DNA from: UMGS1696 sp963643035
Lineage (GTDB): Bacteria > Bacillota > Clostridia > Oscillospirales > CAG-272
Reading direction: 5' to 3'
NCBI GenBank assembly: GCA_963643035.1
Contig: CAVIKO010000008.1
Coordinates: 1 to 64,000, forward strand
Length of the DNA stretch: 64,000 nt
Part shown: positions 17,118 to 25,854 of the stretch, piece after piece
Layout of the letters: every line of letters begins with the position of its first letter
How positions within the stretch are numbered: position 1 is the stretch's first letter
Position numbers and translations under genes: made by a program
The notes under the pieces: model-generated
Seen by the model: the letters and a program-made list of their open reading frames with translations, nothing else
What the model was told of the DNA's origin: nothing
Database searches by the model: none

Positions 17118-19112
17118 ATGACACTGACATTCAAAAAAAAGGCATTCGACGCGGCATGGATGGGAAAAGCGAACGTGATCCCGGCGATTCAGCCGTACTA
17201 TAAGGGAAAAGGGGAGCCAACGGTGACAGTTGCGGACGGGTTCCGGCAGGAGGAGGGCGAGTGGGTCTATCGCGGCAAAATCCACACAATCCTGCCGTAT
17301 ACCGCACTCGATGAATACGACCGGAATATCAAAAAACGCGACATGGATGTGGCGATCCTCGAAAACGAATATCTCCGCGCGACTTTTATGCTCGATTTGG
17401 GCGGACGGCTCTGGTCCCTTTATTCCAAAACGGAAAACCGGGAACTGCTTTATGAGAATCCCGTGTATCAGCCTGCCAATCTCGCGCTGCGCAATGCATG
17501 GTTTTCCGGCGGCGTTGAGTGGAATATCGGCATCATCGGGCATCATCCGTATACGTGCAGTCCGATGTTCGCTGCCGAAAGCCAAAACGAAAAAGGCGAA
17601 CCGGTTCTTGTGATGTACGAATACGAGCGGAAACGCGGCGTGGCGTACAGCATTAAGGCAACGCTTGCACGGGATGTACTGCTCATTCACGTGGACATCC
17701 AGAACCGGAAGGATACGCCGACATGGATGTACTGGTGGAGCAATATCGCCGTGGACGAAACGGAAGGCAGCCGCGTACTCGTTCCGGCAAGACAATCGTA
17801 TACCTTTAACCGACGTGACGATGGTGTGACTGTGGTTGACGCAGAGAACACTCCGTTCATCGACGGCTGGGATTCAAGCTATCCGGCGACCCATACACGT
17901 GCGCGCGATTTCTTCTATCGGATCGATCCCGCACAGCCGAAATGGGAAGCGAATGTGGACAAAAACGGCCGCGGTATGGTACAGTTTTCCACGCCGGAGC
18001 TGGTCGGCAGAAAGCTCTTCGTGTGGGGTGCGGCAAGTCAGGGCGGCAAAAACTGGAACCGTTGGCTTTCCCACGGCGATACGCGGTATACGGAGATCCA
18101 GGCGGGACTCCTCCGCAGTCAGATGGAGCAGTGCCGGATGCCGGCGCACAGCGCGTATCACTGGACGGAGGGATATACCGCCTGCTCTGGCGATCCTGCG
18201 ATCCTCCACGGTGCGGATTACGATGCGGCGAACCGTCTGGTGGAGGATTCGCTCCGGGACAAATATCCGCTTTTGACTGAAGGCTATTTCAACCTGGTCA
18301 GCGAAGCCAAGCTGAAGCATTTCGGCTCCGGCTGGGGTGCGTTGGAGGAAGAACTGCGCGGCGAACGACTGAGCGACGATCCAACTGTGGTATTCCCGGC
18401 AACCTCTGTACAGGAGGAGGGTGATATCGCCATGCTTCTTGCCACCGGTCATCTCCCGGCACACGATCCGGAGGATTACAATATTTCCTACGTTTCCGGC
18501 GAGGGATACATTCGTCTCCTGGAGGAAAGCGGCGACCGCGACTGGTACACAATGCTGCTGCTCGGCTGCGCGTATTATGAGGCAGAGCGGTACAACGAGG
18601 CGAAAGCGGCATTCCATGCCTCCGTGGACGCGAAAGAGAATTTCATCGCCTGCCGTTGTCTCGCATGGATGTGTGTCGCGGATGATAATGAGGAAGAGGG
18701 CAGAACGTGGATGCGCCGTTCCGAGAGGCTTGGTAGAAAATACCCGCGCAGTCTCATTGATGTGGTGAAGTATTTCAAGCGGTACGGAACGGACGAGGAG
18801 GTCTGTGAGATCATCGAAAACGCCACGGACGAAGCGCGCGCACAGGGAAGAATTCGCATGTACTACGCTGACAGCCTTACCCAGCTTGGTAGATTGGACG
18901 AGGCGCGGGAGATCGTGACGGAAAACCTGATCGTTCCGGATATGCAGGAGGGCGAGAACACGACGTTCAAGCTCTGGTGCGATCTCTATGCCCGGATCAT
19001 CGCGCGAGACGAAAACCGCCCGCTGGACGAGATCAAAATAAAAGAAGTACTTGAAAAGTATCCGATTCCCGCAGGAATCGACTTCCGGATGGGCGAGTAC
19101 GATGTACATTGA
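17118..19112 (+). CDS. DUF5107-domain protein with C-terminal TPR-like repeats
   Basis: 664 residues; the ATG at 17118 follows GGGAGG, while an earlier in-frame ATG at 17088 lacks a site. The N-terminal ~350 residues look like DUF5107, a beta-rich domain seen with carbohydrate-active genes (LENEYLRATFMLDLGGRLWS, NAWFSGGVEWNIGIIGHHP, WSNIAVDETEGSRVLVPARQ). Galactose-mutarotase-like folds share this pattern of an ENEYLR.t..p..GGRl opening. The C-terminal third has helical repeats of TPR type (AYYEAERYNEAKAAFHASVD, YADSLTQLGRLDEAREIV). There is no signal peptide, so it is cytoplasmic. A broken glycosidase gene follows after 12 bp. It probably takes part in sugar or oligosaccharide processing; the exact reaction is unknown. 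Confidence 0.8.
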   Translation: MTLTFKKKAFDAAWMGKANVIPAIQPYYKGKGEPTVTVADGFRQEEGEWVYRGKIHTILPYTALDEYDRNIKKRDMDVAILENEYLRATFMLDLGGRLWSLYSKTENRELLYENPVYQPANLALRNAWFSGGVEWNIGIIGHHPYTCSPMFAAESQNEKGEPVLVMYEYERKRGVAYSIKATLARDVLLIHVDIQNRKDTPTWMYWWSNIAVDETEGSRVLVPARQSYTFNRRDDGVTVVDAENTPFIDGWDSSYPATHTRARDFFYRIDPAQPKWEANVDKNGRGMVQFSTPELVGRKLFVWGAASQGGKNWNRWLSHGDTRYTEIQAGLLRSQMEQCRMPAHSAYHWTEGYTACSGDPAILHGADYDAANRLVEDSLRDKYPLLTEGYFNLVSEAKLKHFGSGWGALEEELRGERLSDDPTVVFPATSVQEEGDIAMLLATGHLPAHDPEDYNISYVSGEGYIRLLEESGDRDWYTMLLLGCAYYEAERYNEAKAAFHASVDAKENFIACRCLAWMCVADDNEEEGRTWMRRSERLGRKYPRSLIDVVKYFKRYGTDEEVCEIIENATDEARAQGRIRMYYADSLTQLGRLDEAREIVTENLIVPDMQEGENTTFKLWCDLYARIIARDENRPLDEIKIKEVLEKYPIPAGIDFRMGEYDVH

Positions 19113-19124
19113 CGGGGATGCCAC

Positions 19125-20243
19125 ATGAACGGGCAATGGACAAAAGAAGCGGCGTGGGACTGGTACAACAAACGTCCCTGGATCCGCAGCTGCAATTTTA
19201 TGGCAAGCGACTGCGCGAATCGAATCGACTAGTGGCAGAAATTTGGCTTTGAAGAACGTTTTGATACGACGAAACGCGAAATAGAGCTTGCCGCCTCGAT
19301 CGGATTCAATTCTTTCCGGCTGATTCTCGAATTTGATGTCTGGCAGAAGGAGCATGACGGCTTCATGAAGCGGTTGGATCGGTATCTCGCCTGCATGTAC
19401 GAGCATGGCATCACGGCGATGCTGGTACTCGCAAACGACTGTTCCGTTCCGAAGTCTCTTTATAAAGCTCCGGTCATGGAACCGCAGAACTACGATATTG
19501 GGTATCATGGCGGGCGGGAAGCCTCTCCGCACCGTGCCTACGACGGATACGATGAGCGGTGGCATATTTTGGACGATCCAGACACCGCGCTGCAATATCA
19601 GGCGTTTGTCCGGGAGATCATCACGGCCTATGCGCACGATCCGCGCATCCTCGTTTGGAACATTTTCAACGAACCGGGCAACGGACGCGGTGTGAAATGC
19701 GTACCGCATATGGAAAAATTCTTTGAGATCGCCTGGACAATCGCACCGGATCAACCGCTGTGCGCCGATGTCTGGAGCGGAATGGCGGACGGTCGCGCAA
19801 GAAGCGAGGCGGAGCAGCGCGCGCTGGAACTCTCAGATGTGATCAGCTTCCACAACTATGGAAATTACGAAACGAATATTGATCTTATCGAGCAGTTGCG
19901 TACCGTCGATCGTCCCCTGTTCGACACCGAATGGCTTCACAGAATCTTCCACAACAATGTTGAGGAAATGTATCCGCTTTTGTATCTTGAAAAGATCGCA
20001 AGCTACAACTGGGGTTTTGTCGCCGGAAAATACCAAACCTATGAACCATGGGAGGGGATTTGGGCGACGATTGAGAATGGCGGCGGTAAGGATTACGACA
20101 TGACAAAGTGGCAGCACGATCTGTTCCGTCCGAGCCTGCGCCCGTATGATCCCAAAGAGATTGCGCTGATCCGCCGTTACAATGAAAAAGCCGACCGGAG
20201 ATTCCAGGCGGGACTGGATGAAAAAAGGTTCGAAAGGCATTGA
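19125..20243 (+). pseudogene. Glycoside hydrolase (GH5/xylanase-like TIM barrel) with internal TAG
   Basis: Reading from the ATG at 19125, 12 bp after the DUF5107 stop, the frame gives MNGQWTKEAAWDWYNKRPW and continues to NRID, then a TAG codon at 19230-19232, then WQKFGFEERFDTTKREIELA and onward without further stops to 20243. The context fits a single glutamine codon (CAG) changed to TAG. Downstream features are those of a retaining GH-A clan barrel: WNIFNEPGNG (acid/base Glu), ISFHNYGNY, and PLFDTEWLHR (candidate nucleophile Glu). Full length would be about 372 residues. Internal start at 19365 would miss the first barrel strands. It is either a fresh pseudogene, a sequencing error, or a gene needing suppression. 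Confidence 0.75.
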
Positions 20244-20271
20244 ACGCGGATCCATACACAGATAAAAAACT

Positions 20272-20310
20272 GCGCGGCAGACCTCATTTTGAAGTCCGCC
20301 GCGCGTTTTT
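20272..20310 (+). terminator. Terminator after glycosidase gene
   Basis: GCGCGGC-GAC pairs with GTC-GCCGCGC around a CATTTTG-type loop, followed by TTTTT. Confidence 0.8.
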
Positions 20311-20433
20311 GCCTGAATACTACCAAACGCAGAATAATTGTTCGGCATACGCAAAAAAGAAAAACGCCGCAGCAGAAAGGCTTTTGTGGCAGTAAATATA
20401 ACGCCAAGCATTTGTAGGCAGCGTTTTTAACGG

Positions 20434-20470
20434 AAAAAAAGGGGGGCGGAACATTTCCACCCCTCCTTTT
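20434..20470 (-). terminator. Terminator of serS
   Basis: On the minus strand AAAAGGAGGGGTGGAAAT faces TTCCGCCCCCC followed by a run of seven T, just past the serS stop codon. Confidence 0.8.
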
Positions 20471-20486
20471 GTGCAATTTTGGTATA

Positions 20487-21773
20487 TTACTTCTTCGGGA
20501 TAAGCACCGTTTTGCCGCCCATGTACGGTTGGAGCGCGACCGGGATCTTCACAGAGCCGTCCGCTTGCAAATTGTTCTCAAGGAACGCGATGAGCATACG
20601 CGGCGGTGCGACAACGGTATTGTTCAGTGTGTGCGCAAGATATTTCTTCTTTCCGGCAGCAACGCGGATCTTCAGTCTGCGTGCCTGAGCGTCGCCGAGA
20701 TTGGAGCAGCTGCCGACCTCGAAATACTTCTTCTGCCGCGGAGACCATGCCTCCACATCGCACGACTTCACCTTCAGGTCGGCAAGGTCGCCAGAGCAGC
20801 ATTCCAGCGTACGTACCGGAATATCGAGAGAACGGAACAGATCGACGGTGTTCTGCCACAGCCGGTCGTACCACATTTTGCTCTCCTCCGGTTTGCAGAC
20901 GACGATCATTTCCTGCTTCTCAAACTGGTGGATCCGGTATACGCCGCGTTCTTCGATGCCGTGCGCACCCTTTTCCTTACGGAAGCACGGGGAATAGCTC
21001 GTCAGCGTGTACGGGAGATTTTCCTCCGGGATGATCTGGTCGATGAACTTGCCGATCATGGAGTGTTCGCTCGTGCCGATCAGGTAGAGATCCTCGCCCT
21101 CGATCTTGTACATCATCGCTTCCATTTCGGAAAAGCTCATGACGCCGGTCACCACGTCGGAACGGATCATGAACGGCGGGACGCAGTAGGTGAAGCCGCG
21201 ATCGATCATAAAATCGCGAGCATAACTGAGGACAGCGGAATGGAGTCTGGCGATGTCGCCCATTAGATAGTAGAAGCCGTTCCCTGCGACGCGGCGCGCA
21301 CTGTCGAGATCGATGCCGTCAAAGCGCTCCATGATGTCGGTGTGATAAGGAATCTCGAAATCGGGCACGACAGGCTCGCCGAACCGTTCGATCTCCACGT
21401 TCTCACTGTCATCCTTACCGATCGGTACAGACGGGTCGATGATGTTCGGAATGACCATCATGATCTTCTTGATTTTCTCCGCAAGCTCGACTTCCTTTTC
21501 CTCATCGGCGGCAAGCTGTTCGGATTGCCGTGTGACTTCTTCCTTGAGAGCCTCTGCCTCGTCCTTCTTACCCTGTCCCATGAGCGCGCCGATCTGCTTC
21601 GACAGCTTGTTCCGGTTGCCGCGCAGCTCGTCCGCCTCCGCCACAATCCGACGGTTCTCCGCATCCAGCGCGATCACCTCATCGACCAGCGGCAGCTTTG
21701 CGTCCTGAAATTTGTTTTTGATGTTCTGCTTGACCACATCCGGGTTCTCACGCAGAAATTTGAGATCCAACAT
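20487..21773 (-). CDS. serS: Seryl-tRNA synthetase
   Basis: 428 residues, normal length. Class II synthetase that charges tRNA-Ser (and tRNA-Sec where present). The N-terminal ~110 residues form the long antiparallel coiled coil that holds the tRNA variable arm (LDAENRRIVAEADELRGNRN, MGQGKKDEAEALKEEVTRQS). Motif 2 is visible as FRKEKGAHGIEERGVYRIHQ and motif 3 as NNTVVAPPRMLIAFLENN; the TSEHSMIG segment belongs to the active site (serine/ATP site). Start is supported by AAGGAG nine bases upstream. Transcribed alone, controlled by the T-box leader directly upstream and ended by a terminator. Confidence 0.97.
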   Translation of the reverse strand: MLDLKFLRENPDVVKQNIKNKFQDAKLPLVDEVIALDAENRRIVAEADELRGNRNKLSKQIGALMGQGKKDEAEALKEEVTRQSEQLAADEEKEVELAEKIKKIMMVIPNIIDPSVPIGKDDSENVEIERFGEPVVPDFEIPYHTDIMERFDGIDLDSARRVAGNGFYYLMGDIARLHSAVLSYARDFMIDRGFTYCVPPFMIRSDVVTGVMSFSEMEAMMYKIEGEDLYLIGTSEHSMIGKFIDQIIPEENLPYTLTSYSPCFRKEKGAHGIEERGVYRIHQFEKQEMIVVCKPEESKMWYDRLWQNTVDLFRSLDIPVRTLECCSGDLADLKVKSCDVEAWSPRQKKYFEVGSCSNLGDAQARRLKIRVAAGKKKYLAHTLNNTVVAPPRMLIAFLENNLQADGSVKIPVALQPYMGGKTVLIPKK

Positions 21774-21814
21774 AGCCTACTCCTTATTATAAATGAAATT
21801 TTTCTCCGGGAATG

Positions 21815-22050
21815 AAAAAAGCATACCCGTCCATACCCTATGGGACGAATACGCTCCGTGTTGCCACCCAAATTGCCCCGATTGAAAAAACCGGAGCCGC
21901 TCAACGGTGTGATAAAGGACACGAACCTCCGACTCTTCGCCGGCAGCTTGGAAAGTGGATACGAACGCACGATGGAAAAATCCACGGGAATGTCTTGCAC
22001 CGACCGACATCTCTCTGTACCGCACGTGCAAACGATAGCTTTCCTCAAAC
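21815..22050 (-). ncRNA. T-box riboswitch (serine) upstream of serS
   Basis: Minus-strand leader RNA. The T-box core GGGTGGCAACACGG lies at 21856-21869 region, followed by a terminator hairpin (GCGTATTCGTCCCAT against ATGGACGGGTATGC, then six T; 21815-21854). Upstream, CAGAGAGATGTC and GGTGCAAG are the AGAGA and apical-loop motifs of T-box stem I. A serine codon TCC followed by A at 21957-21959 (in GTATCCAC) is a plausible specifier. When uncharged tRNA-Ser binds, the antiterminator forms and serS is transcribed. The core departs slightly from AGGGTGGNACCGCG. Confidence 0.85.
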
Positions 22051-22059
22051 GCCACAGAT

Positions 22060-22088
22060 AGTATACTCGATTTTCCGCGGAATTGCAA
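22060..22088 (-). promoter_or_regulatory. Promoter of T-box/serS
   Basis: On the minus strand TTGCAA (22083-22088), a 17-bp spacer and TATACT (22060-22065), immediately before the T-box stem I. Confidence 0.75.
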
Positions 22089-22331
22089 TAGGTTTGACGA
22101 AAAAAAACGAAAAATCGAAAACGCGGAAACCATACAAAGAGAAACAGGCAAAAACTGGTAAAACGGGATGTTGCAGGACGGGAAACTATCCTAAACATGT
22201 AATTTGCAAATGATAACAGCTGGATTGTGCAAATAAACCAATAAAGTTTAAGAAAAAAGAAACCGCTCGTTTGACGATCATGAAAAGCAAAGAAAAATAA
22301 CAAAAAATCTAAAGAAAAACACGATTACCTA

Positions 22332-22360
22332 TTGCAAATTCCAAGTAAAATGTGTAGAAT
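22332..22360 (+). promoter_or_regulatory. Promoter of the VWA/peptide locus
   Basis: TTGCAA at 22332-22337, 17-bp spacer, TAGAAT at 22355-22360, giving a leader of about 75 bases before the VWA start. The AT-rich sequence between the serS promoter and here (22089-22331) holds no gene that I can see. Confidence 0.55.
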
Positions 22361-22441
22361 ACAGAATATAAGGTCACGTATGAAGTTTCACAAAAAAATG
22401 AAATTTGTGAACACGAGGCGAAAACACAAGGAGGACAAAAA

Positions 22442-25400
22442 ATGACAAAGTGCAGAAAAGCGTTGTCCCTGCTGCTCACCATCCTGATGGTGTTATCTCT
22501 GTTCCCGATGATGGCCGCAGCGGAGGACTCCACAGGAACAGGTGAGCCGATATGGCCGCAAGAGGGTTCCATTCAGCTGAACAAGGATGCAAAAGCAGTT
22601 GAAGGGGCAGCGAATCTATGGGAGGTCGTACTCAGCATCCAAGGTAAGAATTACAAGACCACCTCGGACGTGGTACTTGTGATTGACCAATCTAAAAGTA
22701 TGACTAACAATTGGAGTACCAAGTTGGCAGATACAAAGACTGCCGCCAAGGCTTTTGTAGAAGTGCTCCTTACAGAAGGAAGCTTGACAAGAATCGCAGT
22801 TGTTGGCTATAGTGATGAAGCAGAGCTGAAGGGCATTGGTTTTTATACCTATGAGACGAAAAATGCTCTGCTCTCGATCATTGGAGGATTAGATACAACT
22901 GGAGCCACAAACCAACAGGCTGGACTTCATGTCGCGCAGGAGCTTCTTGCATCGGAAACGTCTACTGGCGATCTGAAGAATATCGTTATCCTGTCCGATG
23001 GTGAACCTACTATAAGCTATCCCTTTATCGTCAAATATGAAAACGGTACGGTAACTGCACCGGATACTCCGGATCCTGATTACACAAAGACCATAGGTCG
23101 GGGTGGGAAATTCGATATATACCTTGATAGAAATTTAAGTGGCAATGCATTTTCCAAGGATGGCAGTTCTTATACTTCTCGCGGAAGCTATACCTATAAC
23201 GAAGACGGTAGTTTCACTTTTAAGAAGGATGAAAAAACCAATAACGGTGAGGCGACTATCTGGGAAGCCAATCAGGCGAAGGCTGCCGGAACTACCATCT
23301 TCTCCGTGGCGCTGCAGGCAGGTACAGACGGTGAGAAAACTCTGAGAGCCTGCGCAACAGATGCGACAAATGGTTACTACGCCATCGCTTCTGGCGAAAC
23401 GGATGTTAAGGGAAAACTTACCACCGCATTTCAGAAAATCGCAAGCAGCATCGCCATTGCAGCTTCGAACGGTTCTGTCACGGACCCGATGGGTGATGAG
23501 GTGAAGCTTTCTTACTCTGGTACTGGTCCTGTGATTACAACGGTTGCAGCGGATTACGAGAGTGGTAAGGCGGATATATACATCAGTCAGGGGACGGCTA
23601 CATTTACGGATGGAACGATCCAGTGGACAGTTGGAAATGTCAATGAGGGTGTCGATCCGACGATGAAATATAAGATTACCATTGGAGACGGATTAACGCC
23701 CGATACTGGTAAAGTTCTTGACGCAAATGGCAAAGCCACATTCAGCTACAAGAACTATAAGGATGAGAGCACTGTTAAGGAATTCCCGATTCCTCAGGTT
23801 ACCGTAGGCGGCGGAAACATTCTTGTTCACTACTATATGGTGAATGCAGAAGGCGAGCCGATCAACGAAAAAGGGACTGTTGTCGGTGCTCCTTCGCTTG
23901 CAAAACAAGTAAAGGAAGCAGGATATCTGCTTGTAGAGGGCTCTTCCGGTTTAAAATACAATACCACACACAGCGTATCCAAGGAAGATGTTGAAAACTA
24001 TACCTACTATGGCAGATATATCCTCAACGACGGTACGCTTACTGCGGGTGACTCCGTTGATGTAACCCTCACCGCGGCAAATTCCAATCAGCACGTCTGG
24101 TTCGCATACACGCAGGGCTTTAAGGTTGGTCATGTGAAGTATGATGAAAGCACAAATACGACCACCATAACCTACACCGAGCATGTAGTGGCGGCTGACT
24201 TCGATCTAACAGCGCAGACGACTACTGACTACCTCTACGGCGGCGCATTCTCGAATGAAGTATGTACTGATGTACAGACTTTCGCAGATGGCCAGAACGC
24301 AATCTCTTTCCTCCCGGAAGCGGGCGTGACATACTACATTTGGGAAGTAGATGATGAGTATCTGATGCCGAAGAGCTTGAGCTGCTGGGAACATATCGAG
24401 ACCGGTGAAAAAGATGTTATGGGTTTCTTCCTCGTTACTCCGATTGACCGTGAGTACTACAGAGAAGTGGGCTTCACTGCAAATGGAAATACCGTTGTTG
24501 CTAATCAGGCAAGCGAAGAGTATGTGGATAACAATGGTACTACGCAGGTATTGATCACAGAGACGAACCCTGTCGTATATGAAACCATCAGAATTACCAA
24601 AAAAGATGGCACTCAGGATGCGTATACTGTAAAAGATTCAACCAAAAATCATGAGACAGGTTATCTCGCTTGTGCAAGCCTTGATAAAGCTACCTATTGG
24701 CAGACAGCCAATGCCCAAATAACCTTTACACCGTACTGGATTACTTTGGATGGCGTAAAGGTTACGAATGCAACCCGCACCTGTAAGTATCAGGGGGCTG
24801 GTAATGCATACGAAAATGAATTGATAGGTAAGGTGGGTGAAGACACATCTGCGCCGTCTATGGTCTATGATGTGATCGCTACACAGAGTGTTGCGGAACC
24901 GCTTATGGTATGTTCCACCTTCCTGGCAGCCTCTGTGGTCAGCGATCCTGATCCTGTAGAACCCGTAGACCCCGTAGAACCCGTAGACCCCGTGGAACCC
25001 GTAGACCCCGTGGATCCCGTGGATCCTGCAGAACCTGAAGACGATACCATTACCGTTACCGTATACGACAATGGCGATGTGTATGATCTCACGCTGCTTC
25101 CCGGAGACATTTCCGGAGAAATTGCGTATCAGGGTGCGTATGGTTGTCTGTTCGCTGGCTGGTATACCGACGAAGCCTATGTGGAACCCGCTGATTTCAC
25201 TTATGTGACGGAGGATATCACCGTATATGCGAAGTACGTAAGCGATTCGTATCTGCAGGCGCGTGTGCAGTCGCAGTGGGGACGCCGATCCTACGGCTTC
25301 AACACCACGACTGTAGAAGCTACCGTAGACAGCAATATGTATCTGGAAACCGGCATGGTGATCGATGGACAGGCCATCGCGCTGGAACCGGAAATGAGCC

Positions 25401-25603
25401 GTTTCTCCTACTCCAATATGTATTGGATGTTCTCTCGGCGCAGCTACAGAAATGAGCTTGTCATGCGTTACACATTGGATGCGTCCGCATATCGCAAGGG
25501 AGATACAGTGGAGATCACTCCCTACTGGATCACAAGGGACGGTACCACGGTATATGGTGCGACCAGAACGCTCACTGTCACAAGATTTGGTTTCCAGGAC
25601 TAA
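22442..25603 (+). CDS. Secreted VWA-domain protein with InlB-type repeat
   Basis: 1053 residues, preceded by AAGGAGG. A Sec signal peptide (MTKCRKALSLLLTILMVLSL, cleavage near AAA-ED) is followed by a von Willebrand A domain from about residue 75: the metal-site motif is D82-Q-S-K-S86 (VVLVIDQSKSM), with later VILSDGEPT. The middle region (about 430-830) is repetitive beta-type sequence, then a Pro-Val-Asp/Glu tether (DPVEPVDPVEPVDPVEP) at about 839-865. After it comes an InlB B-repeat-like unit (AYGCLFAGWYTDEAY, EDITVYAKYV), then a C-terminal beta domain ending VTRFGFQD. There is no LPXTG signal, so it is released or held non-covalently. It is probably an adhesin or a matrix protein. Only 16 bp separate it from the small peptide gene. 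Confidence 0.85.
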   Translation: MTKCRKALSLLLTILMVLSLFPMMAAAEDSTGTGEPIWPQEGSIQLNKDAKAVEGAANLWEVVLSIQGKNYKTTSDVVLVIDQSKSMTNNWSTKLADTKTAAKAFVEVLLTEGSLTRIAVVGYSDEAELKGIGFYTYETKNALLSIIGGLDTTGATNQQAGLHVAQELLASETSTGDLKNIVILSDGEPTISYPFIVKYENGTVTAPDTPDPDYTKTIGRGGKFDIYLDRNLSGNAFSKDGSSYTSRGSYTYNEDGSFTFKKDEKTNNGEATIWEANQAKAAGTTIFSVALQAGTDGEKTLRACATDATNGYYAIASGETDVKGKLTTAFQKIASSIAIAASNGSVTDPMGDEVKLSYSGTGPVITTVAADYESGKADIYISQGTATFTDGTIQWTVGNVNEGVDPTMKYKITIGDGLTPDTGKVLDANGKATFSYKNYKDESTVKEFPIPQVTVGGGNILVHYYMVNAEGEPINEKGTVVGAPSLAKQVKEAGYLLVEGSSGLKYNTTHSVSKEDVENYTYYGRYILNDGTLTAGDSVDVTLTAANSNQHVWFAYTQGFKVGHVKYDESTNTTTITYTEHVVAADFDLTAQTTTDYLYGGAFSNEVCTDVQTFADGQNAISFLPEAGVTYYIWEVDDEYLMPKSLSCWEHIETGEKDVMGFFLVTPIDREYYREVGFTANGNTVVANQASEEYVDNNGTTQVLITETNPVVYETIRITKKDGTQDAYTVKDSTKNHETGYLACASLDKATYWQTANAQITFTPYWITLDGVKVTNATRTCKYQGAGNAYENELIGKVGEDTSAPSMVYDVIATQSVAEPLMVCSTFLAASVVSDPDPVEPVDPVEPVDPVEPVDPVDPVDPAEPEDDTITVTVYDNGDVYDLTLLPGDISGEIAYQGAYGCLFAGWYTDEAYVEPADFTYVTEDITVYAKYVSDSYLQARVQSQWGRRSYGFNTTTVEATVDSNMYLETGMVIDGQAIALEPEMSRFSYSNMYWMFSRRSYRNELVMRYTLDASAYRKGDTVEITPYWITRDGTTVYGATRTLTVTRFGFQD
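24955..25029 (+). repeat. Tandem repeat coding for Pro-Val-Asp/Glu tether
   Basis: Nine-base units GAACCCGTA and GACCCCGTA/G alternate about eight times, coding for PVEPVDPVEPVD. A flexible, acidic spacer between the beta-rich middle and the InlB-like repeat; copy number is likely to vary between strains. Confidence 0.85.
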
Positions 25604-25619
25604 GAAAAGGAGAACAACA

Positions 25620-25799
25620 ATGGGCGAAAAAAATATTTTCAATCCAACAGCAGATGAGACGTTTGATATTGTTGAGGAGAATAAGAGACCGAGCGGAACA
25701 CATCTCCAGCAGATTGGTCCGGGTGTAAACGTCATGCGTGATGCTGATGGCGAGATCATCGGACTGTATGACGATCTCGGTAATCCGATAGCACAATAA
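25620..25799 (+). CDS. Small 59-residue peptide, possible RiPP precursor
   Basis: The ATG at 25620 follows AAAGGAGAAC at good spacing and lies 16 bp after the VWA gene. The protein is acidic and has no signal peptide: it opens MGEKNIFNPTADETFDIVEE, then NKRPSGTHLQQIGPGVNV, and ends MRDADGEIIGLYDDLGNPIAQ. There is no cysteine; the hydroxyl residues are Thr10, Thr14, Ser25, Thr27 and Tyr51. It is followed by a terminator hairpin and then by genes for an HPr-kinase-like ATPase and a PqqD-like protein, which in known systems act on ribosomally made peptides. That context makes it a good candidate precursor peptide. I recognise no family, so it could also be an unrelated small protein. Confidence 0.7.
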   Translation: MGEKNIFNPTADETFDIVEENKRPSGTHLQQIGPGVNVMRDADGEIIGLYDDLGNPIAQ

Positions 25800-25805
25800 C
25801 AAAAG

Positions 25806-25839
25806 AAAAAGCGGAGGGGTTCAATCCTTCCGCTTTTTT
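25806..25839 (+). terminator. Terminator between peptide and modifying genes
   Basis: AAAAAGCGGAGG pairs with CCTTCCGCTTTTT over a short loop and ends in six T. Placed right after the peptide gene and before the kinase gene, it would let the peptide be made in excess while some read-through supplies the enzymes, a layout common in peptide-modification loci. Confidence 0.8.
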
Positions 25840-25854
25840 CAAAAAAACAGAAAT

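Noticed and set aside
19230..19232. Reassigned TAG codon (code change)
   Set aside because: All other genes read normally with the standard code and no gene needs TAG as an amino acid; one case plus a TAA in an IS is better explained by mutation or error.
17874..19754. 626-codon open frame on the minus strand opposite the DUF5107 and glycosidase genes
   Set aside because: Composition is low in acidic residues and rich in Arg/His/Cys, with no motif; the plus strand has clear family matches and ribosome sites. It is a shadow of codon bias.
24955..25029. CRISPR-like or regulatory repeat in the VWA gene
   Set aside because: In-frame coding repeat for a Pro-Val-Asp/Glu linker.
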